A stretch of DNA of 64,000 bases, from the NCBI GenBank assembly GCA_012934845.2, contig WNNJ02003383.1:21663-85662 (forward strand), in the 5' to 3' direction. Below the pieces are notes generated by a model. The model ran no database searches. It was not told the origin of the DNA and saw only the letters and a list, made by a program, of their open reading frames with translations. Shown one piece after another: positions 1-9,465 of the stretch. The stretch is from Pomphorhynchus laevis. Lineage: Eukaryota > Acanthocephala > Palaeacanthocephala > Echinorhynchida > Pomphorhynchidae. Within the stretch, counting starts at the first letter, position 1. Every line of letters starts with the position of its first letter. Made by a program: the position numbers and the translations under genes.

Positions 1-144
1 AGGCAAGACAAGATAAGGATTTTCTTAATAAAAATAATACAAGGGAGTAAATAAATGTCAGTGTCATTTAAAAGAAAAAAGAAAACATGTCGGAGTGTCT
101 TTTTAATGAGTCTTTAGAAGTCTTCTATCTTCATGACCTCAAAT

Positions 145-204
145 CCAGAGGGATCGGAGCCCCTTGCCAATCCAACAGCCCGCTCTACGACTAAACCACC
201 CAGG
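145..204 (-). other. tRNA-like module in LINE 3' tail
   Basis: On the minus strand GGTGGTTTAGTCGTAGAGCG resembles a tRNA A box, and GGCTCCGATCCC a B box. The same module, with both boxes, recurs at 19,095-19,158 in the 3' tail of copy 2. It is not a convincing tRNA gene: no clean acceptor stem can be drawn. It is best read as a tRNA-derived or tRNA-mimicking 3' end of the LINE. Confidence 0.45.
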
Positions 205-641
205 GTTTACACCCCCGGAGAGCTTAGTCGAGGCTGACTATGCTTAGTATACGGAAGACAAGAAGCTTAAGAAAACCTTGGCCTTTGCTCTGGGGGGACG
301 TCCTCTAGTAAAGAAGACTAATCCAGAGATAGTCCAAGTACTCCAAAGGCGCACTTGGGTTTTCTCTTTCAATAAAAAATTCTGGACCCGTTTCAATGCC
401 CACTTAGCTTTCTTCAGAATACGTTTAAGTCTATCCAGGTCAGCTTCCCCCGACCAGTTCACCGTAACGGTGAACTCCAGGTATTTTACTCGACTCGTGA
501 AGATACGGAAGGATTGATTAGTCAAAATAAAGGAGAGGGCAGAGAGTGCTAATCTCTTAAGTTTTTGCTTTTTTCGCAGGAGCGCCATGGAAGACTACCA
601 CCTGCGATTTGGCGGAGTTTAAAATAAGATTGGACCGGGTT

Positions 642-875
642 AACTGGTCTTTTAATCTTGAAAGGAATCAGCTGATGTCCGACACTACGTCTTTGCACCT
701 GCGTCAAGAGAACAGGGAACTGGTCTTTTAATCTTAAAAGGAATCAGCTGATGTCCGAGACTACGTCTTTGTACCTGCGTCAAGAGAACAGGGAACTGGT
801 CTTTTAATCTTAAATGGAATCAGCTGATGTCCGAGACTACGTCTTTGCACCTGCGTCAAGAGAACAGGGAACTGG
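642..875. repeat. 76-bp tandem repeat, three copies
   Basis: The string AACTGGTCTTTTAATCTT starts at 642, 718 and 794, and its first bases return at 870, so the period is exactly 76 bp. Units differ by few substitutions. It lies inside the LINE RT region just 3' of the YADD-equivalent codons. Seventy-six is not a multiple of three, so it post-dates loss of coding function. Confidence 0.9.
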
Positions 876-1179
876 TATCATCAGCCTCTACCACTGACAT
901 TGTTCGCGTTTAAATATTTTAAAGAGTTCAATGGAAGCAGCAAGAAACAAGATAGGAGAAATAGGTGATCATTTGGGAACATCTGTAATAGGGTAGAACT
1001 GACGCGCATCGCTTGGTGTACAACGGTATCTCCACCCTGTTAACAATTCTCGCAGGCAACCCAAGGGACCTGAGAGAAGAGATAATAAAGGGAATAGATG
1101 TGCGGTCAAATGCAGCAGAAAAGTAAAGGAAAACAGCCACTGCAGGTTAATGACTATTCTCCTGGCAAGAGGAAGTGCT

Positions 1180-2125
1180 GGACTGTCTGGTGTTGATTCA
1201 TCATTATGAAAACGTATTTTAAGAATGTTTGAAAACTCTGTATGGTGTTGATTCATCATTATGGAAACGTATGTTAACAATGTTTGAAAAACTATATATG
1301 GCGTTGATTTCACTTGGAAAAAGCATAGCAACAAGCAAGAAAGAACCAGATGTTTTTATAGCATTTACAGCCAGCCGTCTAGTAGCCCTTGAAAATCAAC
1401 CGGGAGTATGTCCAAAGGGCATTGGGCAAGTTCCAAGAAGAATAATATGTAAAGCAATTCATCAGTATACATTCTCAAGTATTCATTGATGAATTGAACA
1501 ATCAGCTGTGCGCCTGTCATAAACTCGGAGCAGAGTATATTATACATTAGCTAAGAGATAAAATAAGGGAGAATGACATGTATACTAGGTATATACTCTG
1601 AAAATACATTTAGTAATCTCAATAGAAAAACTGCTGTATTTAATATCGCAAATATTTGCCCTTCGTAAAAATATGTTATCGAAAATATATATGAAATTAA
1701 AACAACAATCCGTCAATGGAATTTGTTTGATATCGAAAGAAGGATTAACTCAGGGGGATCCTCTCGCTATGGTATTTTATGCTCTGCAACAATTCCCATG
1801 ATACAATATCTGTCGAGTATGTATCCACGACTGATACATAAATGGTATCAACAGTGCAGTCATGACGGAAGAACTAAAGGAGATATGGGAACTAATCAAA
1901 ATATTGGGCCCTCATATGGTATTTACATCAATGAGGCGAAATTAAAATTATTAATTAGTAAAGTAAATGAGGTACACAACAAGTATTCAAAGCAGAAGCT
2001 AGCAAGTTGAACATCACTTCAGAGGCTCTAGTAATTTTTTGGGTCACCTGAGGTACCGTGGATTTTGAAGAAGTTAAAAAAATAACTAGAATTTCAATGA
2101 GCACAGCTCATGTAGATACTTTCAC
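1180..2125 (+). mobile_element. RT element fragment, family B copy 1 (GVRPIG-type RT)
   Basis: The plus strand encodes VALENQPGVCPKGIGQVPRRI near 1388-1450, then NLNRKTAVFNIANICPS near 1620-1672, then ATIPMIQYLSSMYPRLIHKW near 1786 and GPSYGIYINEAKLKLL near 1907. This order (GVRPIG..RRIIGK, NAFN-LNR, ATIPLI, GYxxNxxKxxL) is that of a widespread invertebrate RT family also seen at 7.4-8.9 kb here. No Repbase clade is assigned. Frame changes and stops break it throughout. It is abutted at about 2135 by an L2 tail fragment. Confidence 0.65.
1188..1300 (+). repeat. 55-bp tandem duplication
   Basis: TGGTGTTGATTCATCATTATG begins at 1188 and again at 1243, with a third partial start near 1299. It lies at the 5' edge of the family B fragment. 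Confidence 0.8.
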
Positions 2126-2134
2126 CTCTCTCTA

Positions 2135-2390
2135 TATATAGCTGCGTTCCTCTCATTCTCTCTTACTCCGTTCCCAATTATTCTAACAACTACGGTCGGC
2201 GATCTTCGCCGCCCCCTCGCCTGGAATCAGCTCCTTCTCGACGTCCGCCGCGCTCACTTTTTTATCACATTCAAATATCTCTTTCGTTCCCACCTTCTCG
2301 ATACATGATTTAGACTTTTGTTTTTCTTTTCTTCGTAGTCGTATAAGCGTGCACCAGCACGCATTTGCCACTTAAAAATAAATCTAATTA
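2135..2390 (+). mobile_element. L2-clade LINE, 3' end fragment
   Basis: This plus-strand stretch aligns with the reverse complement of the adjacent L2 element: CCCAATTATTCTAACAACTA corresponds to the NYSNNYG..RSF segment at the C-terminus of the L2 RT protein. It ends in the same GC-rich tail (GCGTGCACCAGCACGC.. then TTGCCAC). It is 5'-truncated to the last ~80 codons plus the 3' UTR, and faces the larger L2 copy tail-to-tail. Confidence 0.8.
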
Positions 2391-2465
2391 AAAAAAGATT
2401 TATTTTAACGTGGCAAATGCGTGCCAGCGCACGCTTACATGACCACAACAAAACAAGACTGTGAA

Positions 2466-3278
2466 TCAGGTGTCGAGAAGGTGTGAACGGAGGAGGTGTT
2501 TGAATGTGATAAAGGAGGGGGCGCGGCGGACGTCGAGAGGGAGTTGATTCCATGCGAGTGAGGCGGCGACGAGGAAGGATCGGAGACCGTAGTTGTTGGA
2601 GTAATTAGGAACGTGGAGTAAGAGGGTATGACAGGAACGAAGCGATAGCGAGGTGGGGCGAGTATCGTCTAAGAAAGGAAGGTTGATGAACGATGGGAAG
2701 CCGACAGCGATGAGACGAAATGTAACGAGAAGAAGGCGGAGTTTGATGCGGATGTGGATGGTGGGCCAGGAGAGTTGGGCAAAATATGTGGATGTGTGGT
2801 CGAAGCGACGGAGACGAAAGAGCACTCGAACGGCGGTGTTGATTATTCGTTGTAGGGGTAGGATGATGGATTTTGGAGAATTGGTGAAAAGGCTAAGGCA
2901 GTAATTGATTTTGGGGAAAAGAAGCGATGAAAGAAGAAACATACAAGAACGGAAGTCGATAAGGGGGCGGATACGGCGGATGTCACGGAGAATTAAGTTA
3001 GATGAGCGGACCTTGTCACGGACGAAGGGTTTAAGGGAAAGGTGATCATCGAAATGGAAGCCTAAGAAAGTGAGATTGTGGACTATGGGGATGATCGATG
3101 AGGTAAAATATACAGTGGGAGGAGATATGTTTGGTTTACGGGGGAGGATCCACATTATTTTGGACTTTTCTGGGTTTAGAACGAGATGGAGATTAGAGAG
3201 ACGTTTGTAGATAGAAGAAAGACAGTTGGAGGCAGAAATGCCGATATCGTGTATTGCGGTGTGCGGGTGCATGAGCAT
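2466..3278 (-). CDS. L2 LINE ORF2, RT thumb and C-terminal domain
   Basis: 270 codons. It begins just after the YADD codons and carries LHLVLNPEKSKIMW, the LSWPTIHIRIKLRLLLVTF segment and the ending GLRSFLVAASLAWNQLPLDV, which is diagnostic for the L2 clade (LPxxIRxKxxLLxxxF ... RSFxxAAxxxWNxLPxxIR). It stops at 2466, about 75 bp before the shared 3' end, a short 3' UTR. The segment is uninterrupted for 813 bases. Confidence 0.85.
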   Translation of the reverse strand: MLMHPHTAIHDIGISASNCLSSIYKRLSNLHLVLNPEKSKIMWILPRKPNISPPTVYFTSSIIPIVHNLTFLGFHFDDHLSLKPFVRDKVRSSNLILRDIRRIRPLIDFRSCMFLLSSLLFPKINYCLSLFTNSPKSIILPLQRIINTAVRVLFRLRRFDHTSTYFAQLSWPTIHIRIKLRLLLVTFRLIAVGFPSFINLPFLDDTRPTSLSLRSCHTLLLHVPNYSNNYGLRSFLVAASLAWNQLPLDVRRAPSFITFKHLLRSHLLDT

Positions 3279-3310
3279 AGATTAGAATGTCATCGGCGTA
3301 TTGCATGACC

Positions 3311-4096
3311 TTAAAGGAGTAAGGTTTGATAAACGGAGAGAGATCGCCAAGCAGAAGAGAGAAAAGCAGAGGACCTAGGACTGAACCTTGTGGGACCCCG
3401 CAAAAAAGGGGATGAGAGGGGAGGATGATGAATTAGAACAGACGCGAAAGGAACGTCGGATAGATATGAGGCGAACCATGCTACGGAGGAGGAAGAAAAA
3501 CCGTAATCATAACGAAGGCGAAAAAGGAGGACGGAGTGGTCGACAATGTCGAATGCGGAGGAGAGGTCGAGGGAGATGAGAACACTATATAGAGCCTTGT
3601 CTCGAGAAATGAGTAAGTCGTTGTACACTTTTATGCATGCGATTTCTGTCGAGTGATTAGAGCGGAAAGCGGGTTGGAAAGGAGGGTACAGATTGGATGA
3701 GGAGAGATAAGCGTTGATTTGTATTAAGATGAGGTGTTCTAAGAGCTTAGAAAGAGTAGGGAATAGTGAATTGGGGCGATAGCTAGAAGGAAGGGAAGGG
3801 TCGAGCGATTGTTTCTTAAGGAGGGGACGAACGATTGTGGATTTCCAGTGTGAAGGGAAGATACGACTGCGGATGGACGAGTTAAACAAGGTTGTGAGAA
3901 ATGGGGATATCGATGAGCATATAGATTTTAATATGTGAGTAAGCAGGGGATCGGCAGGTGAGGTTTTGTTGGGCAAGGACATGAGGACAGATGATACTTC
4001 TGTAGGTGAGACAGGGAGAAGATGAAAGAGTTCCGGAAGGATGAGATTAGACTGGGCAGAGTGGGATAGGATGGAGACCGGGGTGTGAGAGAGCAA
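3311..4096 (-). CDS. L2 LINE ORF2, reverse transcriptase fingers/palm (broken)
   Basis: 261 codons of L2-type reverse transcriptase. Motifs are SYRPNSLFPTLSKLLEHLI (fingers), QPAFRSNHSTE, and ISLDLSSAFDIVDHSVLL carrying the first catalytic Asp. The GVPQGSVLGP motif lies in another frame at about 3380-3420, and the YADD codons are at 3289-3300, so the protein is split by frame changes before the active site is complete. It overlaps the endonuclease frame at 3928-4096. Confidence 0.8.
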   Translation of the reverse strand: MLSHTPVSILSHSAQSNLILPELFHLLPVSPTEVSSVLMSLPNKTSPADPLLTHILKSICSSISPFLTTLFNSSIRSRIFPSHWKSTIVRPLLKKQSLDPSLPSSYRPNSLFPTLSKLLEHLILIQINAYLSSSNLYPPFQPAFRSNHSTEIACIKVYNDLLISRDKALYSVLISLDLSSAFDIVDHSVLLFRLRYDYGFSSSSVAWFASYLSDVPFASVLIHHPPLSSPFLRGPTRFSPRSSAFLSSAWRSLSVYQTLLL

Positions 4097-5361
4097 CGTG
4101 GATACTTTAGTCTGGAGAAATGAAGAATAAGCATTGGCATTGATGTTGCACGGCGAAGAGGAGCGAACAAGGATTGAGTTAGAAGTATGCCAGAGAGTCT
4201 TAGAGTTGAATGAAGTGATGATTTTATGCTGTTAGAAGGAGTTGCATTTGGTACGTAGTAGGTTGAGATGAGACCGGCGAAGAGCAAGATAGGAATCACG
4301 GAAAGACGGAGTGATCGAGCGGAAATCATGTCTGAGAGAGCGGTGATAGACTCGAAAAGCATGGCATAGTCGACGCTTTGATAGTAGGCATTGGATGTCA
4401 AACCATGGGCACGGTGCAAGCGACGGTGTGGGTGAGACTTGAAGGGCAAGAGAATATCGAGAGTGGATGTGAGTTCAGAGTCGAAAAGAAAGGCGAGATC
4501 GTGAGGAGATGAATATGTTATTGTGGTTAATGATAGAGATGATTTGAGTAAGGCAGAGCGGAGAAGGGAGAGGTCAAGATTTCTCCAAGGGCGACGTATG
4601 ATTGTAGGTGTGTGAGGAGGGGTGTGATTGTGAGTGAGATCAAGGGTGATAAGAAAGTGATCGGATAGACCAGGATCAGAGATGGACAGTGAGGTGTAGG
4701 CAGCAAAATGATCGGGGACAGCGATGATGTCGAGTGCCCCACCAAGTATATGTGTGGGGGCAGTGGATATTAGTTTGTAATTGTAGTTGGATAGAATGTT
4801 GATGAACCGAATGGAATCCGTGGAAGAGGGGCGGTCTAGGCGGATATTGAAGTCGCCTAGAACGAGTGAAGGGATTGAGGACAAAGAACAATGAGAAAGG
4901 AGGTCAGCGAGTTCGGTAAAAAATAAGGCAGTAGGAGCTGATGAACCAGAACGGTATACAATGGCGAGATCTAGAGTGATCGGGTTAGAATAACGACATA
5001 TGAGCAATTCAAAAGAGCAAGGACTGAAAGGGGGATTGATTTTGCGAAGAGACGAGGGGTTACGCGCGAATGCGACGATGCCGCCATGATTAGAGAATTT
5101 AGAAGGGCATGAGCTGAGGGGGCGGGCGGATTCGACTAGGGAGCAACCGGTAGAGAGCAGACGGCGAATGGAAAGGTCGTCGGAATCTGAGTGCCAGGAT
5201 TCGGTGAGGCAGAAGAGATCGATGGATTGCTTGGTGAATAGGTTGAGGATAATATCGGATTTATTGAGAATAGATCTAGTGTTGAGGAGACCGAGGCGGA
5301 AACCGTGTGTTGTGGCGAAAGAGTCTAGTGGAGAAGACACATAGGAGAGATGGAGCGCCAT
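3928..5361 (-). CDS. L2 LINE ORF2, EEP endonuclease domain (broken)
   Basis: 477 codons from an ATG. Residues 24-240 form an exonuclease-endonuclease-phosphatase fold that nicks the target DNA for target-primed reverse transcription. Visible motifs are LLNTRSILNKSD (25-36), LTESWH (52-57, catalytic Glu), LVLGDFNIRLD (167-177, Asp/Asn) and LSDHFLITL (232-240, the conserved Ser-Asp-His). Residues beyond about 330 drift from the expected linker sequence, so a frameshift lies there; the RT continues in another frame at 3311-4096. All motif residues needed for the nuclease are present. Confidence 0.82.
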   Translation of the reverse strand: MALHLSYVSSPLDSFATTHGFRLGLLNTRSILNKSDIILNLFTKQSIDLFCLTESWHSDSDDLSIRRLLSTGCSLVESARPLSSCPSKFSNHGGIVAFARNPSSLRKINPPFSPCSFELLICRYSNPITLDLAIVYRSGSSAPTALFFTELADLLSHCSLSSIPSLVLGDFNIRLDRPSSTDSIRFINILSNYNYKLISTAPTHILGGALDIIAVPDHFAAYTSLSISDPGLSDHFLITLDLTHNHTPPHTPTIIRRPWRNLDLSLLRSALLKSSLSLTTITYSSPHDLAFLFDSELTSTLDILLPFKSHPHRRLHRAHGLTSNAYYQSVDYAMLFESITALSDMISARSLRLSVIPILLFAGLISTYYVPNATPSNSIKSSLHSTLRLSGILLTQSLFAPLRRATSMPMLILHFSRLKYPRCSLTPRSPSYPTLPSLISSFRNSFIFSLSHLQKYHLSSCPCPTKPHLPIPCLLTY

Positions 5362-5730
5362 CGAATTTTTGGACGGGTGTGGACAACTTGAAAATTTCCG
5401 TCTATGTTTCGGATGGAGAGTGATGTTTCGCCGTTTTCCTCGCGACGGCGTTTTTCGATGCGGGCTGTAGAGATTGAAGCGATTTCAGAAGGGGCGCGAT
5501 CGGGGAAAATTCGAGTGGTTGAAGATGACATGAGTTTGAATCGTTGAGAGAGGACAGAAGACGCGTGAGAGCGATGCTTGAAAACAATTTTTAGGAGAGG
5601 GGGCTGGGAAGGATTAGATTGAGAAGATTTGTTTAGACGGATGAATGCGACCGGAGAAATGTCCTTGAAAAAGGATGGTTTATCCGCAGGGACAATAGAC
5701 GAGAGGATGGATCTGAAGGCGGAAAAATTG

Positions 5731-7245
5731 CCCTACGTGAACTCGCTACCACTGTGTGTACACCTCTTCATCGCCTATTTGTTGCCTCGTTATATACATC
5801 GACCTTACCTGATGACTGGAGAACCGCAATAGTGTGCCCGATCTATAAGAAAGGAAATAAATCACGTTTATCGAACTACCGTCCAATCAGCCTTACATGC
5901 ATATCTTGCAAACTCTTGGAGCGAATAGTGCTTGCTGACTTGGAGACACTCCTCAACAGGAAGGGAATCATGAATAATCAACAACATGGTTTCCGTAAAC
6001 TACGATCCACTACGACAAACTTACTCACCGCGAGACACAGCTGGGCCTCTTCGATAGATGCCGGAAACGACGTTGACATTGTCTTTTTTGATTTATCGCG
6101 AGCGTTTGATCGAGTAGACCATTCAATCCTTATTGGTAAATTATATGACATTGAAGTGCACACTTACATCCTCCATTGAATTTCTGACTTCTTATACAGT
6201 CGCTCATTTACGGTTAAAATAGGAGACTCGTTTTCATCTAACATTCAACTACACTCTGGCGTTCCACAAGGTTCAGTCCTGAGCCCAACGCTCTTTAATA
6301 TATACATCAATAGCGTAATACCATTTATAGCTTCTGACTGTATTCTATATGCAGATGGTATTAAAATTTGGCGGGCCATCAAAAACGACAACGACGTGCA
6401 CATCCTACAATTGGACATATCGAACCTGCAGCATTGGGCAGGTGCAATGAATCTGACTATAAACCCAGAAAAATGTGCTCATATGCACATTGAAAGCAGG
6501 CGATATATTGCAAACTACGAAGTAAGCGGAAGGCAAATAAACGTGGTCAACTCTTACAAGGACTTAGGTGTAATAATAACAGATGACCTAAAAACAAATA
6601 TCAACTCCGCTGCAGTCAAAACTAAGTGCTTACAAATTCTTGCTATGCTACGCAGAACTATTCGCAGAGTCGACATTCCGTCATTTAAACCACTTTACGA
6701 ATCGTTGATTCTGAGTCACGTGTTATATGCATCGCAAACCATGCATCCTCAATCAAAAACTGAGCATACGAATATTAAAAAGGTGCTACGCAAAACAACA
6801 CATTTGGTTCTATCGATAAGAAGCTTACCATTTGAAAGTAGAATTAACTTTTGACGTTACATCAATAGAAAAGTCTCTCTTAATATCAGACTTGATGATG
6901 GCATGGGCAGCCGTAAACCGTCGTGATCATCCTTTGTCAGATATCTTCCCCATCCGCAAGGAATCAACACTCAGAGGTCACGGCCTTCACATCATGGCGA
7001 AACGGCACATCAGAGATGTATGCAGAGGTTTACCAGATAGGGTGCGCACTGTATGGAACAATCTACCTGTTCACATAGTAACATGTGCATCAAAAACTGC
7101 ATTCAAACGACAATTGAAGAACTTTGTGACTACAATTACATGAATTTTTTCATTTTTAATTTTAACTTTGCGACTATTGTGAATCACCTTGTAACAAGCT
7201 TTTGTTCACTCTGGTGTAAATTAATAATAAACGATTGAATTCCAA
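5731..7245 (+). mobile_element. CR1-like LINE, RT part (family E copy 1)
   Basis: Starts abruptly at the L2 boundary inside the RT. Plus-strand codons give PDDWRTAIVCPIYKKGNK, SNYRPISLTCISCKLLE, NQQHGFRKLRSTTTNLL and FFDLSRAFDRVDHSILIGKL (5754-6179). A stop follows, then SGVPQGSVLSPTLFNIYI near 6255-6310 and a YADG in place of YADD at about 6349. From 6396 to 6854 it reads NPEKCAHMHI and SYKDLGVIITDDLKT. A frame change leads to the C-terminus ending TVWNNLPVHIV near 7070 and a stop at 7141. This order is typical of CR1. It lacks the endonuclease and ORF1, so it is 5'-truncated or was cut by the L2. Confidence 0.82.
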
Positions 7246-7399
7246 CGTTGATTGTACATAGTTCAAAGATCTTGATTTAAAATCGTTACGATATTCAGCG
7301 TTTTTCAAACGCTTTATCCAAGCTTTTATTTGGATTGATTATCTTCACCTTGCTTCGTAGCAACATATGTTATGTAGATAGCAGTTAATCGTAATATAT
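7246..7399. other. Short AT-rich spacer
   Basis: Between the CR1-like 3' end and the family B fragment. I see no coding or structured signal. Confidence 0.5.
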
Positions 7400-8872
7400 C
7401 CTACGTAAGCCTAAGCATGTCATACTTGAACAGGCATTATATTTACAAACATTATAGAAAAATCTATAATGTTTAGGTGTAAATATAGTAGATATTATTT
7501 GGACCCTTTGATGTTGTATTGATGCAAGTAAAACGGAAATCGATAATAACGTTACGATGGTTATGCTACGATAGTCACACGAGAGAGTCAGACCCTTGAA
7601 ACGAACGAACAGTGCTACGAATGATTTTGTGATTGTAAACGTCCCACCTTTTCTCATCGCAGCTTTTGCCGCGTTATCCATTCCGTTAATACGGCGTATA
7701 CAGGGAAACATCACACTAACGAAACAAAGATAGTATGCCGACGACGGAAATTTCGTTGGACCTGTCGAAGAATTGAAGAAAGTATGGCACATACTTGTGG
7801 AAATCGGACCTCAATATGGATATATAGTAAACCCAGAAAAATTCAAGCTGCTTACACATTCCAACAATATTGGGAAGTCAAAAATGCTCTTTGACCATGA
7901 GAAGATATCAATCACTTGTGAAGGTATTAGGATGCTTGGCACACCTGTAGGTACGTTGGCTTACGTTGAACAAGAGGTCAGACAAAAGGTACTTGGATGG
8001 TCTAACCAAGTAGATAAACTCAGCATGACAGCGGATAGTGACGCTCACTCCACATATTTTGCATTCACCAGAGCATTGCAATGTCGTTGGACACACCTAA
8101 TGAGAACAACGAGATGTGATAGCGATTGGTTCACCACGCTGGCCGCATCGATCAATGAATTCGCTGGTAAAATTTGCGACCACAGCTTGATGGAAGAGGA
8201 TATGTCCATATTTGCTCTCCCTCCCCATATGGGCGGACTTGGAATCAGACATCCTGTTGCTGTCTCACAACATGAGTATAAATCTTCAAAGCCATTGTGT
8301 AGCCCATTCGATACCACAGAATCGCTTTATATTCGCGAACAATTGCAATCGGACGCAGCGGGTTTAATAAGGTCGGCTAACTTCAATCGGCACAAACTTG
8401 CTCGCTTGGCACTTGAGATGGACAAACCGGACGAGACAAGAGATGACACTTGAGATGGACAAACCGGACAAACCTTAAGATGGAGCGTACGTTTTTTACG
8501 TATGCATTTTCAACGAAGGAGCTCCATCCTATATATCGCGATCGTCTGCTGCGTGCTTCGAGTATCATGAGCAACGAAAGCGAAGCAAGTACGAGGAAAG
8601 GATACGTGAGGTTGATCACAGTACCTTCTGCCCGTTAGTGTTTGCGTCGACGGGTGGTGCAGGCAGAGCAGCAAACGCAACTATACGTGTGTTAGCGACA
8701 AAGTTTAGCGAAAAACACAAGTCTGAATTTTCCAGCGTAATAACGTGGCTCCGTACAAAGATTGGAATTGCGCTCGCAAGGTCGATATCACAATGTTTCC
8801 GAGCACCGCGTTCCAAACTCAATGCACCGGTACATTCGGTCATAGACATTGAGTTGCAAATCGTACAATGAT
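7400..8872 (+). mobile_element. RT element fragment, family B copy 2
   Basis: Continues the family B protein from just before the active site. YADDGNFVGPVEELKKVW spans about 7735-7785; GYIVNPEKFKLL, CEGIRMLGTPVGT and MGGLGIRHPVAVS follow. The main reading frame is 7773-8453 (226 codons). A short tandem duplication (TTGAGATGGACAAACCGGAC) near 8413-8470 breaks it. Downstream, in changing frames, come a DVRxFN-like stretch and FASTGGAGRAANATIRVLA (8641-8700). The last two resemble the C-terminal nuclease-like region of this family. Catalytic YADD is intact; the gene is not. Confidence 0.72.
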
Positions 8873-8959
8873 AATTATTTTCTTTTAAACATAGTGTGAA
8901 TCCGAAATATGTTGATTCCCATTTGCGGGAACTTCAAATGTAAATTTATTGAAATAATA

Positions 8960-9290
8960 ATGTTTTACTTTAAAAAAATTGTGATTGTTACGAATTATTT
9001 TTGTGATCGTTATGAATGATTTTAGCAAAGCCTGTTAGCTTGTGATTGTTATTTTATTTTGTGATTGTTACAAATGATTGTTACGAATGATTGTTACCAA
9101 TGATTTCTGTGATCGTTACGAATGATTTTAGCAAAGCTTTTTAACAAAGCTAAAAAGTATCAATAAATTGATTACACTACTATGCATTTTAGCTTTGCTA
9201 AAAGGCAAAGCCTTTTTAGTTTTGCTAAAAGGCAAAGCTAAAAGTATCAATAAATTGATTACATTACTATGCATAAGTCATATCCATACA
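8960..9290. repeat. AT-rich short direct repeats
   Basis: TGTGATCGTTACGAATGATT-like words recur at about 9000, 9060-9110 and 9110-9130. AGTATCAATAAATTGATTAC occurs near 9156 and 9243 (87 bp apart), each followed by ACTATGCAT. AGCTTTGCTAAAAGGCAAAG forms small inverted repeats. It looks like a degraded 3' UTR or minisatellite rather than a gene. Confidence 0.6.
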
Positions 9291-9465
9291 CCGACAATCA
9301 AAAAATTTGTTTGAGTAAATACAGAACACGTCCTTTCTGCGTGTTTTTATGAAAATTTGTGATAATTACAAAAATTGTCTGTGTGATATTAAATACTTAC
9401 AACTAATTACAATGGAAGACAATAGATCAATAAATCGAAGGCAATAATTTACAGAAGAAAATAAA

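Larger units (their letters stand above)
60..1165 (-). mobile_element. LINE, I/R1/Jockey-type group (family D, copy 1), RT and 3' tail
   Basis: Read on the minus strand, the segment near 1140-960 encodes the RT palm motif FSAAFDRTSIPFIISSLRS, and a segment near 590-250 encodes the distal RT part ending RGRPPRAKAKVF. The same protein strings occur in the longer copy at 15.6-19.2 kb (FSAAFDCVSIPF, FTSRVIYPEFTVTVN), so the two are one family. The copy is 5'-truncated (no endonuclease) and interrupted by stops, frame changes and a 76-bp tandem repeat just after the YADD-equivalent position. A tRNA-like module lies in its 3' tail. Assignment to the I/R1/Jockey group rests on the longer copy (CCHC ORF1, EEP endonuclease); the exact clade is not certain. 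The 3' border is near or beyond the window start. Confidence 0.72.
2391..5730 (-). mobile_element. L2-clade (CR1/L2 group) LINE, near-complete ORF2
   Basis: Minus-strand element with EEP endonuclease, RT and the characteristic L2 C-terminus. Base composition is clearly richer in G+C than the flanks, and the plus strand is strongly purine-biased across it. The 3' end is shared exactly with the fragment at 50.7-51.4 kb (both reach ATTTATTTTAACGTGGCAAA on the plus strand). The 5' end is taken at the switch to CR1-like sequence at about 5730. The coding sequence is divided over at least three frames; long uninterrupted stretches suggest a fairly young copy. An ORF1 is not evident. Confidence 0.85.

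Noticed and set aside
145-204. A functional tRNA gene
   Set aside because: A- and B-box-like words are present but no proper acceptor stem; it recurs only inside LINE tails.
2653-3579. Plus-strand Arg/Lys-rich open frames opposite the L2 element
   Set aside because: Shadows of the L2 coding strand; the minus strand has clear RT motifs.
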